A stretch of 64,000 nt of DNA from Pseudomonas fluorescens (GTDB lineage: Bacteria; Pseudomonadota; Gammaproteobacteria; Pseudomonadales; Pseudomonadaceae): NCBI RefSeq assembly GCF_900636825.1, contig NZ_LR134318.1, positions 3,381,501 through 3,445,500 of the forward strand, in the 5' to 3' direction. This document shows, one piece after another, positions 1 to 8,356 of this stretch. The notes under the pieces are model-generated. The model saw only the letters and a program-made list of their open reading frames with translations, searched no databases and was not told the DNA's origin. Numbering within the stretch: position 1 is the stretch's first letter; each line of letters opens with the position of its first letter. The position numbers and the translations under genes were made by a program.

Positions 1-43
1 CAAGCCCCGCGCGATTGCCTCGACACTCCTACAGGAGCGCAAC

Positions 44-1354
44 ATGGATATGTCCCTTCTCGCCCGCCGCACGAGCGCCATCATCAATGCCGAGGCGCAC
101 GAGCTGCGCCCTGCGCTCCATGGGTTTCTGCTGTTCGTTTGCCTGTTCGCCGGCTATTTCATGCTCCGTCCGATCCGCGAATCGATGGGCATCACTGCCG
201 GCGTCGAGAACTTGCAGTGGCTGTTCACCGCGACCTTCTTCGTCATGCTGGCAGCCGTTCCGCTGTTCGCCTGGCTCAGCGCACGCGTGCCGCGCCTGCA
301 TTTCGTGGACTGGGTGTACGGTTTTTTCTGCGCCAACCTGCTGTTGTTCGCCGCCTTATTCCTGGGCGAGGAAAGCCCGTGGCTGGCGCGAGTGTTTTAC
401 GTCTGGATATCGGTCTACAACCTGTTTGTCGTATCGGTCGCCTGGAGCCTGATGGCCGATGTATTCGACAGTGCCCAGGCCAAACGCCTGTTCGCTTTCA
501 TCGCGGCGGGCGCCAGCGTCGGCGGCCTGAGTGGCCCGGCGCTGAGCGCCTTGCTGATCGGTCCGCTGGGCGAGTCCGGCCTGATGCTGTTGGCCGCTGT
601 TCTGCTGGGCGCTGCGATGTTGTTCAAGCGCAAGTTGATGCGTTGGCGTAACCAGGGTGGCGCAGGACGCCCCGATGCCGCGCCGAGTGAAAGCCCTCGC
701 AGGCCGTTGCCGGGCAATCCCTTCAGCGGTATGACGGCCATTTTGAAATCACCTTATCTCTTTGGCATCTGCGGCTTCGTGGTGCTGCTGGCCACGGTCA
801 CCACTTTCCTCTACTTCGAGCAGGCACGGGTCGTCGCCGAACACTTCCCGGACCGCGAGTCGCAGGTGCGGGTGTTCGGCATCATCGACTTTGTCGTGCA
901 GGCAGGCGCCCTGCTATGTCAGGTGTTCATCACTGGACGCGTCGCCCAAAAACTGGGCGTCGGCGTGCTGTTGGCGATGGTGCCGCTGGTCATGTGCGCG
1001 GGGTTTATCGGGCTGATCTCCGCCCCCAGCTTCGGCCTGATCGCCGCGCTGATGATCGTGCGCCGCATCGGTGAGTACGCCTTCGTGCGCCCAGGCCGGG
1101 AGATGCTGTTTGCCCCGCTCGATGCCGAAAGCAAGTACAAGGCAAAGAACGTCATCGACACCGTGGTCTACCGCGCCGGTGACGCCATCAGTGCCTGGGC
1201 AAAAAGCGCCCTGGACGCGCTCGGCCAAGGTGCAGGCATGGCTGCGCTGGTCGGCGCGTTGTGTGCCCTGCTGTGGGGTTTGCTGGGATGGCGGCTCGGC
1301 GAACGGGCGGATCGACGATCCAGTGTGTCGCCAGCGCGGCAAACCCCCGCCTAG
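44..1354 (+). CDS. MFS-like transporter (NTP/NDP exchange-type)
   Basis: This 436-residue inner-membrane protein is hydrophobic throughout, with about twelve predicted membrane segments. It resembles the MFS-fold proteins related to the ATP:ADP exchange (AAA/Npt) family: the first helix is followed by the LRPIRE motif near residue 46, and a second conserved block (RRIGEYAFVRPGREMLF) lies near residue 345. The free-living gammaproteobacterial members have no firmly known substrate, so nucleotide transport is not implied. AGGAG stands seven bases before the ATG. The neighbour downstream is on the opposite strand, so it is probably transcribed alone or with something left of the window. Confidence 0.8.
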   Translation: MDMSLLARRTSAIINAEAHELRPALHGFLLFVCLFAGYFMLRPIRESMGITAGVENLQWLFTATFFVMLAAVPLFAWLSARVPRLHFVDWVYGFFCANLLLFAALFLGEESPWLARVFYVWISVYNLFVVSVAWSLMADVFDSAQAKRLFAFIAAGASVGGLSGPALSALLIGPLGESGLMLLAAVLLGAAMLFKRKLMRWRNQGGAGRPDAAPSESPRRPLPGNPFSGMTAILKSPYLFGICGFVVLLATVTTFLYFEQARVVAEHFPDRESQVRVFGIIDFVVQAGALLCQVFITGRVAQKLGVGVLLAMVPLVMCAGFIGLISAPSFGLIAALMIVRRIGEYAFVRPGREMLFAPLDAESKYKAKNVIDTVVYRAGDAISAWAKSALDALGQGAGMAALVGALCALLWGLLGWRLGERADRRSSVSPARQTPA

Positions 1355-1400
1355 CGTTCAAGGGTCATGGAGAGAGAGCGGAAGCGCCGCCCTCTCTGCA

Positions 1401-1853
1401 TCACCAAGCACCCGTCCCACAAGGGTTCTCTTTCGAGTTGTAAGGCTTGGTCAGCTTACTCAGCCCTTTGGCAGGAATCTGACTGGACAGACCTTCAGCC
1501 TTCAACTCAATAGTTTTTGCCTTGCGCATCGCAGTCCAAAATTCAGGAAAATTTCCGGAACAGGCGTTGCACTCGACATAAAAAGGATTGCTGTACTCGA
1601 CACCGTCAACGATAACGTCGAAACCGCCTTTATCGTTGTGCGAGTAGAACTCTTTACCCGCAATCGTTGCCGAGCCGCTTACCGGGCTCATTTCGTCATT
1701 CTCATCACAGGCGAAGTTCAGGTAACTTTTCGCCTCATCGCCAACATAGAATTCAGTCTTTCCCTGGCCCCAGCCAGTTTGCCATTCGTTGGTTGCGGCT
1801 GTAGCTGAAACACTGACCAAAGAAATCAAAATCGCAAATGCAGCCTTGTTCAT
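1401..1853 (-). CDS. Secreted hypothetical protein with four cysteines
   Basis: This 150-residue protein begins with a clear Sec signal peptide (MNKAAFAILISLVSVSATAA), so the mature part of about 130 residues should be periplasmic or secreted. The mature part has four cysteines (FACDEN, VECNAC, ENPCGTG), enough for two disulfides, and a beta-rich look. I do not recognise the family. Its base composition is visibly more AT-rich than its neighbours, which can indicate recent acquisition. It appears to be a single-gene unit. Confidence 0.7.
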   Translation of the reverse strand: MNKAAFAILISLVSVSATAATNEWQTGWGQGKTEFYVGDEAKSYLNFACDENDEMSPVSGSATIAGKEFYSHNDKGGFDVIVDGVEYSNPFYVECNACSGNFPEFWTAMRKAKTIELKAEGLSSQIPAKGLSKLTKPYNSKENPCGTGAW

Positions 1854-1938
1854 ATCTATTTCCCTATCACGCTTAGCTGGCCAAATGATGCCAAAGCAAT
1901 CCTACACGGATATTTTGGGAAAATTGAATGCCCATATG

Positions 1939-1965
1939 AAAAACCCGACGCGGTGGCCGGGCTTT
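1939..1965 (-). terminator. Intrinsic terminator, probably bidirectional
   Basis: An eight-base stem (aaaacccg with cgggcttt, one G-T pair) surrounds a ten-base loop and has A-runs and T-runs on both flanks. Read on the minus strand it ends in a T tract just after the 72-residue gene, so it most likely terminates that transcript. Confidence 0.6.
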
Positions 1966-2058
1966 CAAAAGACAACTGAATCTGACCTCCTGAAAAAATA
2001 CGTTGCCGAGTCTGGGACCTCAGCCGCGAAAAATGAATTTCTCGAGCCGTTTACGAGC

Positions 2059-2277
2059 CTACTTTGCGCCGCCGTTATCGCGGCCCGTCTGGGCATCTTG
2101 ATCAGAACCTGGGTTACCGGGCGGCGGGTTCCAGTCTTCGGGTCGTTGGTCCGTGCCCTGCTTTGGCTCCGAATCAGCCTGCTCGAGGCCGGAATCATGA
2201 CCTTCGCCAGAGTCAGGCGCTTGCTCGCTTGGTCCCGGGTATGGCGCTTCAGGGCCATTGTTGTCGTCAATCATCAT
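2059..2277 (-). CDS. Small disordered acidic protein
   Basis: This 72-residue protein is almost entirely Asp, Glu, Gly, Pro, Gln and Ser, with no hydrophobic core, so it should be intrinsically disordered. I do not know its function. GGGAG lies a few bases before the ATG, and a terminator hairpin follows the stop, both of which favour a real gene over a chance frame. The start could be either of two adjacent ATG codons. Confidence 0.55.
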   Translation of the reverse strand: MMIDDNNGPEAPYPGPSEQAPDSGEGHDSGLEQADSEPKQGTDQRPEDWNPPPGNPGSDQDAQTGRDNGGAK

Positions 2278-2507
2278 TTTCTCCCGTCAGGCCTGCGCTT
2301 ATATTTGAGAGAAGGCACGTCGTCCAGGAGTGCGATCAACTCGACGAGTGGCCATAGGAAAGCCGCGTTCAATGACCATTCAATGACGAGGCTTTTTGGG
2401 TCAATCCCTGACGCGCAAGATCGACAGGTGGGTAAATATTTACGCCGCGCAACTGTCGATCAAATCCTCCGAATCGAGCAGTTGCTGTGCCGCTTTGAGC
2501 GCTTCGT

Positions 2508-4073
2508 TTACTTGATCATCCCCGTCACGCTATGCGCAGCAAGAATCAGATCAGCCGCCCGTTCGCCAATGACGACGCACGGCGCCATGGTGTTGCCGAC
2601 GGTGATGCGCGGCATGACCGAGGCGTCGGCGATGCGCAATTTTTCGATGCCGTACACGCGCAGTTGATGGTCGACCACTGACATCGCATCGCGCCCCATC
2701 TTCGCGGTGCAGCACTGGTGCCAGTACGTCACGGCGGAGTTGCGGATGAACTGTCCCATCGCGCGGTGTTCCCTGGGCCCAGGCACCACTTCGCGTTTGA
2801 TCAGCGCGTTGAAGGCGTCGCTGTTTCCGAGCGCCCTGCACAACTCGATCGACGCATAGGCTGCGGTCATATCCTCCGGTGCGCTCAGCGAATTCGGTTC
2901 AATCAGCGGTGGATCCAGCGGCCCGGCGCCCGACAGCCGCAAGCGCCCTCGACTGGCAGGCCTGGCCAGCCCGGCGAACATCGTCCAGCCATGTTCTGGC
3001 GGCGCGATGGCGACCTCAGGCGGGGATGGCACGGCGAACGCCAGCTGACACTGCAAAAGGTCCGGGGCTTCCAGGCGACTGTCACTTTTCCAGTACAACG
3101 TGGTTTCGCACCCGCCATTCCCGACGACCTGGGGTTGCCGATATTCCCATGTGCAGCCGAAGGCCAAATGGTCCTGCAGATTTTCGCCCACGCCGGGAAG
3201 ATGATTGATCGCTGCGATGCCGTGGCGGCGCAATTCTGCTTGCGGGCCGATCCCCGACTGCATGAGCACTTTCGGCGTGTGCACCGCGCCCATCGACAGG
3301 ATGACCTCCGCCGTCGCGTGGAAGCGCCGCCGCTCGCCGGCGATCATCACTTCAACTCCGACAGCCCGCGTACCGGCCAGCAATACCCGGGTCACCAGTG
3401 CCCCGGTTAGAACGGTCAAGTTCGGATAGTGCAGCCGAGGCCGAATGTAGGAATCGTAAACGGATTCGCGCTTGCCCTGTTTGATGCACAGGTCGGTGAT
3501 CGCGATGCCGCCCGGTGCTTCCATCATCTCGCCATTGGGACTGTCGAATCTGGGGATGCCCAACCGGCTCGCCGCGTCCAGCGTCGCCCATGCCAATGGC
3601 TGCGGCGTGGCTGGCTGTTGAACATGCACCGGACCACCGCAACCTCGCCGAATGGCATCAGGACTGCCTTGCCAATCCTCGATCCTGCGGTAGTAACCGA
3701 GCACCGACTCGTAGCCCCAGGCCGGGTCGCCGGACTCGGCGGCGAAATGATCCCAGTCGCAGCGGTGCCCGCGTGACCAGACCATTACGTTGATGCTAGA
3801 GCCACCGCCGAGTCCCTTGCCCATGTTCAGGGACAGCCGACGACCATTGAGGCGTGCATCGGGTTGCCCCTCGAATGCCCAGTCGCGGCTTGAGCCCAGA
3901 TTCATCGGCCATTGCCCCGGCTCGGTAACCTCGGGGCCTGCGTAGCCCTCGCCCGCTTCAATCAGCAAGACGCGCGCGCTGCCGTGGTCGGCAAGACGGG
4001 CAGCGACCACACAGCCCGCCGTTCCTGCGCCACACACGATGAAGTCGAAGTCGCCCTCACGCCGGTCATTCAT
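2508..4073 (-). CDS. GMC family FAD-dependent oxidoreductase
   Basis: This 521-residue flavoenzyme is of the glucose-methanol-choline type (choline dehydrogenase/alcohol dehydrogenase-like). The N-terminal dinucleotide fold is FIVCGAGTAGCVVAARL, and the FAD-contacting GLGGGSSIN block follows near residue 90. The C-terminal catalytic His-Asn pair is visible in YWHQCCTAKMG and ITVGNTMAP. These enzymes oxidise primary or secondary alcohols; the substrate cannot be told here. I chose the internal ATG, which has GGAG upstream, over an in-frame GTG ten codons earlier. It starts 26 bases after the hydrolase gene, in the same orientation, so the two probably form one transcript. Confidence 0.88.
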   Translation of the reverse strand: MNDRREGDFDFIVCGAGTAGCVVAARLADHGSARVLLIEAGEGYAGPEVTEPGQWPMNLGSSRDWAFEGQPDARLNGRRLSLNMGKGLGGGSSINVMVWSRGHRCDWDHFAAESGDPAWGYESVLGYYRRIEDWQGSPDAIRRGCGGPVHVQQPATPQPLAWATLDAASRLGIPRFDSPNGEMMEAPGGIAITDLCIKQGKRESVYDSYIRPRLHYPNLTVLTGALVTRVLLAGTRAVGVEVMIAGERRRFHATAEVILSMGAVHTPKVLMQSGIGPQAELRRHGIAAINHLPGVGENLQDHLAFGCTWEYRQPQVVGNGGCETTLYWKSDSRLEAPDLLQCQLAFAVPSPPEVAIAPPEHGWTMFAGLARPASRGRLRLSGAGPLDPPLIEPNSLSAPEDMTAAYASIELCRALGNSDAFNALIKREVVPGPREHRAMGQFIRNSAVTYWHQCCTAKMGRDAMSVVDHQLRVYGIEKLRIADASVMPRITVGNTMAPCVVIGERAADLILAAHSVTGMIK

Positions 4074-4099
4074 ACGCCTACTCCGCTCGTTGCCCGCGC

Positions 4100-4873
4100 T
4101 CACTTGGCGCCAACGCTGGCCACTGCCTTGAGAATCACTGCCGCGACTTCGGCCGGTTGCGACTGCTGCGGAACATGGCTGCTGTGCACTTCGGCCAGGG
4201 TGGCGCCGATTCGCTTGGCGGCTGAGCGCTGGACGTCGGGGTGGATCATCCGGTCGTCTGTGGCGAGCAAGTACCAGGATGGTTTGGTCTTCCAGGCCGA
4301 CACGGTGGTTTTGTCTTCAAACGCCGACGCCTTGATCGGACCTTGCGTCGCGGTCATGACGGCGGTCTGCGCGGCGGGCAGATCCTGGGCGAAATCCTTG
4401 GCCATGCCTTCCGGCGTCATCGACAGGAAACCGTTGCCGTCGGCCTTGATCTGGCTGATGCCTGGCGGCGTGGGCGCGCCTTTGCCCTGTTCGCCGCTGG
4501 TTTGCCCGGCCTCCGGCGCGAAGGCGGCGACGTACACCAGTGCGCTGACCTTCTGATCGCTACCGGCCTCGGTAATCACAGTGCCGCCCCACGAGTGGCC
4601 GACCAGCACCACGTTGCCCTGCTGGTTGCTTAACGCACGGCGCGTGGCGGCGACATCATCGGCAAGCGACGTAAGCGGGTTCTGCACAACGGTTACGGTC
4701 ACGCCTTTGGCTTGCAGTAGCGGCACCACTTTGGCCCAGTCGGAGCCGTCGGCGAACGCGCCGTGTACGATCACCACTGAAGGCGTTGTATCCTGCGCGT
4801 GGCTGGCGCTGGCGATGAAGGTACCGGCCAGTGCAAACGCGACGGTGGCGAATTTCGATTTGATTGTTTTCAT
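4100..4873 (-). CDS. Secreted alpha/beta hydrolase
   Basis: This 257-residue protein has a signal peptide ending near SASHAQ, so it acts in the periplasm. The hydrolase fold is marked by the oxyanion-hole region VIVHGAFADGS, the nucleophile elbow GHSWGG (serine in the middle), an acid after beta-7 (LATDDRMI) and a final histidine in EVHSSHVPQQ. It belongs to the small esterase group often annotated simply as alpha/beta fold hydrolase. The chosen ATG has AGGAG eight bases upstream; a longer frame starting 19 codons earlier would bury the signal peptide. It heads the likely two-gene unit with the GMC oxidoreductase. Confidence 0.85.
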   Translation of the reverse strand: MKTIKSKFATVAFALAGTFIASASHAQDTTPSVVIVHGAFADGSDWAKVVPLLQAKGVTVTVVQNPLTSLADDVAATRRALSNQQGNVVLVGHSWGGTVITEAGSDQKVSALVYVAAFAPEAGQTSGEQGKGAPTPPGISQIKADGNGFLSMTPEGMAKDFAQDLPAAQTAVMTATQGPIKASAFEDKTTVSAWKTKPSWYLLATDDRMIHPDVQRSAAKRIGATLAEVHSSHVPQQSQPAEVAAVILKAVASVGAK

Positions 4874-4961
4874 TGGATGAGCTCCTGTTCGGGAGTTCGA
4901 ATTCTGCTGACTGGCCTGCATGGTGGGCATCGGTCAATTATCCGACCCCGGGACATTTTTC

Positions 4962-6401
4962 ATGGATAGTGCGGCGCAACTGGACATCTCCCTGGAGGGG
5001 GCATTAGCGACGATCGCCCAGGTCGGTGACCTGAGCATGGGCCAGCCCCTCGGGCATTCCCGGCGGGTTGCCGCCCTGGCACGGATGCTCGCGCAGGCCC
5101 GCGACGGCGACGGTGAACACCTGAAGGTTGCGCAACAGATTGCCTTGCTGCGCTGGTCCGGTTGCACGGCCAATGCCGAAGGCTTTGCGGATCTGCTCGG
5201 CGATGACGTCGATGGCCGCCGCGCCATGCTTGATCTGACGCTGGGCAGCGAACAAATGAACGCCGTGCATCAGGCGACCCCGCTGGCTGTTGTGCACTGT
5301 GAGGTGTCCGGTGCAATCGCCAAAACTCTGCAACTCGGCGCCGCCGTCGAAGCCGGATTGTGCCGCGTGTTCGAAACCTACGACGGCACTGGCCGGCCAC
5401 TGGGCCTGAGCCACGAACATATTCCGGACGTCGCCTATCAGGTGGTCATCGCTGGCGATCTGGACATTCTCAGTCGGGCACACGGCGTCGACGCGGCGCT
5501 GCGCTGGATCAACGGGCAGGCGGATCGGCGCTACCCCGCGTCGCTGGTGTCGTTGCTTGTGGAAAATGCCAAGGCTTGGCTGGCGCAGTTGGAAACGCTG
5601 GCGCAGACGCTTGACCACGTGCCCGAGCAGCGACGCGTTTCACTGACGTTGGTGGGCGACGTGATCGACCTGAAGCTGCCGTGGCTCGCCGGGCATTCGC
5701 GGCAGGTCGCGCATGTGGCGATGGAAGCTGCACGGCTGTTGGGGCTGCGCGAGCCGGTGCTGGCTGACCTTGGCAAGTCCGCGCTCATTTATGGGCTAGG
5801 CCGGGCAGCCGTTTCAAATCACCTCTGGAATAGCGCAGGTGCGCTGCCCTATGGCGCCGCCGAGCGAGTGCGGCTTGTTCCTTACTGGACGCAACAGGCG
5901 CTCAGACCTGTCACTGAGCTGGCCGTGCCAGCAGAAATCGCCGCCCATGCTTATGAACGCCTCGACGGCAGCGGCTATTTCCGCGGCGCAGCGGGTGATG
6001 CGCTGCGCGCGGAGCATCGTCTGTTCGCCGCTTCTGTAGCATGGGTGGCACTACGGGAGGCCAGGCCATGGCGCCCGGCTCACAGCGAAGCGGATGCAGC
6101 GCGCCTGCTCAAACAGGAGGCTGGCAGGGGCTTGTTCGACAGCGAGGTTTGCGAAGTCGTCATTGCCGCCGCCGGTGGCGAACGGCGGGTTCGTCAGCCA
6201 AAGCCGTCGTTACTCACCGCTCGCGAATGTCGCATCCTGCTCGAGATCAGCCGCGGCGCCAGCAACAAGCAGGTGGCGCGGCTGCTGGATATCAGTCCCA
6301 GCACCGTGCGCACCCACATGGAAAGCATCTTTCGCAAACTCGAATGCTCGACCCGGGCAGCCGCCACGCTGAAAGGCCTGACACTGGGATTGATTGCCTG
6401 A
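4962..6401 (+). CDS. HD domain-LuxR HTH transcriptional regulator
   Basis: This 479-residue protein has two HD-type halves and a DNA-binding tail. The first half shows GHSRR near residue 31 and YDGTGRP near 139; the second shows AGHSRQVAHVA near 240 and LDGSGYFRG near 335, both reminiscent of HD-GYP modules. Several metal-ligand positions look altered (LRWSG in place of the usual HDIG), so cyclic-di-GMP hydrolysis is uncertain. The last 70 residues are a LuxR/GerE helix-turn-helix (LTARECRILLEI, SPSTVRTHMESI). It is divergent from the hydrolase/GMC pair across 88 bases, which makes that pair the most likely target. The ATG at MDSAAQ was chosen over an upstream start that would overlap the intergenic promoter. 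Confidence 0.78.
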   Translation: MDSAAQLDISLEGALATIAQVGDLSMGQPLGHSRRVAALARMLAQARDGDGEHLKVAQQIALLRWSGCTANAEGFADLLGDDVDGRRAMLDLTLGSEQMNAVHQATPLAVVHCEVSGAIAKTLQLGAAVEAGLCRVFETYDGTGRPLGLSHEHIPDVAYQVVIAGDLDILSRAHGVDAALRWINGQADRRYPASLVSLLVENAKAWLAQLETLAQTLDHVPEQRRVSLTLVGDVIDLKLPWLAGHSRQVAHVAMEAARLLGLREPVLADLGKSALIYGLGRAAVSNHLWNSAGALPYGAAERVRLVPYWTQQALRPVTELAVPAEIAAHAYERLDGSGYFRGAAGDALRAEHRLFAASVAWVALREARPWRPAHSEADAARLLKQEAGRGLFDSEVCEVVIAAAGGERRVRQPKPSLLTARECRILLEISRGASNKQVARLLDISPSTVRTHMESIFRKLECSTRAAATLKGLTLGLIA

Positions 6402-6413
6402 ATCCGCGCCAGG

Positions 6414-7322
6414 TCACGGCTGTTCAGCCTGGCGGGCACGTGCCAGATCGATGAAGGCCTTGGCTGCCGCAGAGGGATTGCGGCGGTTCGGATAGTACAG
6501 ACACAGCCTGTCCCGGGGCGGAGTCCAAACCTCCAATGCCCGTACAAATTGCCCGCTGCGGATTTCGTCGTGAACGTCCTGCTCCATGAAAAAACCCAGC
6601 CCCATGCCTTGCTGCACGGCCACCTTGACAACACTGGACTCATCCAGCGTCAGTGGCCCGTTCACCTCCAGACGAATCACTTCGCCGCCGCGCTCGAACT
6701 GCCACGGGAAAATCGCCCCGTTCGGGAGACGGACGCGGATGCATTGATGCTTGAGCAGTTCGCCGGGGGTTCGTGGTGTGCCGTGTTTCTCGAAATACGC
6801 CGGCGAGCCGACTACCGCGTACCGCTGCGGCTGGCCAATGGGGATTACAATCACGTCGTTCGGCACGAGGCTTGCCGAGCGCACGCCGAAATCGAAGCCG
6901 TCCGCGACGATATCCACCAGACGGCCTTCGGTGACCAGATCAATGTGTACTTTCGGGTGTTGCTGCAGGAACTCCATCACCAATGGCAGCAGCGCTGAGC
7001 GGGCGGCGCTGGCAAACGTATTGACGCGCAGCGTGCCCGAGGGCCCGGCGCTGTGCGATCGCACCGCATCGAGTGCAGCACGCAAATCCTGCAAGGCCGG
7101 CCCAACCTGCTCGAGGAATACCCTGCCCGCTTCGGTGATCGCCACGCTGCGCGTCGTGCGATTGAACAGCCGCGACTCAAGGCGCGCTTCCAGTTGCGCA
7201 ATGGTGTTGCTCAGCGCCGTTGTGGAGACATCGAGGTCGATAGCCGCTTGCCGGAACGAACCCCGACGAGCAACGGCGATAACCGCGTCAAGTTCATTAA
7301 GGGCGAAACGATCTTGCGCCAT
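6414..7322 (-). CDS. LysR-type transcriptional regulator
   Basis: This is a standard 302-residue LysR regulator. The winged helix-turn-helix occupies about residues 4-63 ([20 protein letters not shown], then [10 protein letters not shown]), followed by a periplasmic-binding-protein-like effector domain. The subtype resembles those controlling nearby short-chain dehydrogenases. It is divergent from the SDR gene over an intergenic stretch holding a T-N11-A palindrome, the classic LysR arrangement, so autoregulation and control of the SDR unit are likely. The inducer is unknown. Confidence 0.9.
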   Translation of the reverse strand: MAQDRFALNELDAVIAVARRGSFRQAAIDLDVSTTALSNTIAQLEARLESRLFNRTTRSVAITEAGRVFLEQVGPALQDLRAALDAVRSHSAGPSGTLRVNTFASAARSALLPLVMEFLQQHPKVHIDLVTEGRLVDIVADGFDFGVRSASLVPNDVIVIPIGQPQRYAVVGSPAYFEKHGTPRTPGELLKHQCIRVRLPNGAIFPWQFERGGEVIRLEVNGPLTLDESSVVKVAVQQGMGLGFFMEQDVHDEIRSGQFVRALEVWTPPRDRLCLYYPNRRNPSAAAKAFIDLARARQAEQP

Positions 7323-7355
7323 GGTTTGTCCTGATTTTCGGGATGGGTCATTACA

Positions 7356-7376
7356 GTTTGTCCCAGTTGAACAAAC
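7356..7376. promoter_or_regulatory. LysR-type operator (T-N11-A palindrome)
   Basis: The inverted repeat gtttgt / acaaac is separated by nine bases and contains T-N11-A. It lies between the divergent LysR and SDR transcripts, about 35 bases before the LysR ATG and 55 before the remnant gene, which is where LysR activation sites normally sit. Binding is inferred. Confidence 0.55.
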
Positions 7377-7430
7377 GATCTCCTGGGCAGCAACATCGCT
7401 CTACCCAACCCGATTCAGGAGAACCACAAC

Positions 7431-7517
7431 ATGACCCTTCAACTCCCCGACGCCGTGCCAATGTACATCGCGTGCTGCGATGACCAGATCCGTTCGTTGG
7501 AGATCTCTTCATGCTGA
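7431..7517 (+). pseudogene. Deletion remnant of an NTF2/SnoaL-like gene
   Basis: A 28-codon frame with a good ribosome site (CAGGAG, about ten bases before ATG) reads [14 protein letters not shown] and then [14 protein letters not shown]. The first part resembles the N-terminus of small NTF2/SnoaL-like proteins often encoded just before SDR genes. The second part resembles their C-terminal strand (DKIxSLEI). The natural reading is that about 80 internal codons were lost in a single in-frame deletion. The frame ends seven bases into the SDR gene, so it may now act only as a translated leader. Chance similarity of such short stretches cannot be excluded. Confidence 0.55.
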
Positions 7518-8287
7518 ATCTCGAGCTGACCGGCAAACGGGTTCTCGTCACAGGTGGCACCAAAGGCATCGGCAAAGCTGTAGTCGAATTGCTCTTGGCC
7601 GAGGGCGCGAAGGTCATCACCTCGGCCAGAAAGGTGGACGTCGAAATGCCAGGCGTGCGCTTGGTCGCGGCTGATCTGTCGACCCGCGAAGGGTGTGACG
7701 TGCTGATCGCAGCGATCCAAGAGCAACTGGGCGGCGTGGACATCATGATCCACGTGCTCGGTGGTTCGTCGGCGCCCGGCGGCGGATTCGCTGCACTGGA
7801 TGAGGAACAGTGGCAACAGGAACTGAACCTGAACCTGTTGCCGGCGGTGCGCCTTGATCGCGCGTTGCTTCCGGCAATGCTTGAGCGCAAGCAAGGCGTG
7901 GTCATTCATGTCACTTCGATCCAGAGTCGTCTGCCACTGCCGGAGGCGACCACGGCTTACGCCGCTGCCAAAGCCGCACTGTCGACCTACAGCAAAAGTT
8001 TATCGAAAGAGGTTTCGCCCAAAGGCATTCGCGTGGTTCGGGTTTCGCCCGGCTGGGTGGAAACCGAAGCATCGGTCGCATTGGCCGAGCGACTCGCGCA
8101 GGACGCAGGAACCGACTATCAGGGTGGCAAGCAAATCATCATGGAAGCACTCGGAGGTATCCCGCTCGGCCGTCCCGCGACACCCGCCGAAGTGGCCGAC
8201 CTGATCGGTTTTCTGGCGTCGCCGCGTGCGGGCGCGATCACCGGGAGCGAGTTTGTCATCGACGGCGGAACCGTGCCTACGGTTTGA
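7511..8287 (+). CDS. Short-chain dehydrogenase/reductase (SDR)
   Basis: This 258-residue classical SDR has the cofactor motif TGGTKGIG near residue 15, the stabilising stretch HVLGGSS near 87, the catalytic serine in VTSIQSRLP and the YAAAK active-site motif near 154. The C-terminal GSEFVIDGG is the usual end of the fold. It would reduce or oxidise a carbonyl/alcohol with NAD(P)H; the substrate is unknown. GGAG stands nine bases before the ATG. It follows the NTF2-like remnant and is divergent from the LysR gene, its probable regulator. Confidence 0.9.
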   Translation: MLNLELTGKRVLVTGGTKGIGKAVVELLLAEGAKVITSARKVDVEMPGVRLVAADLSTREGCDVLIAAIQEQLGGVDIMIHVLGGSSAPGGGFAALDEEQWQQELNLNLLPAVRLDRALLPAMLERKQGVVIHVTSIQSRLPLPEATTAYAAAKAALSTYSKSLSKEVSPKGIRVVRVSPGWVETEASVALAERLAQDAGTDYQGGKQIIMEALGGIPLGRPATPAEVADLIGFLASPRAGAITGSEFVIDGGTVPTV

Positions 8288-8319
8288 TTCGCGCCGCCAT
8301 CGGCTCCGCCCTGTCGATG

Positions 8320-8350
8320 CGACAAAGCCCTGATCATCAGGGCTTTGTCG
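8320..8350. terminator. Bidirectional hairpin terminator
   Basis: A perfect 14-base-pair stem (cgacaaagccctga with its complement) closes a three-base loop between the convergent SDR and LOV-kinase genes. The AAAGCCC/GGGCTTT core is typical of Pseudomonas terminators, although only a short T run follows. Confidence 0.75.
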
Positions 8351-8356
8351 TTGGCA

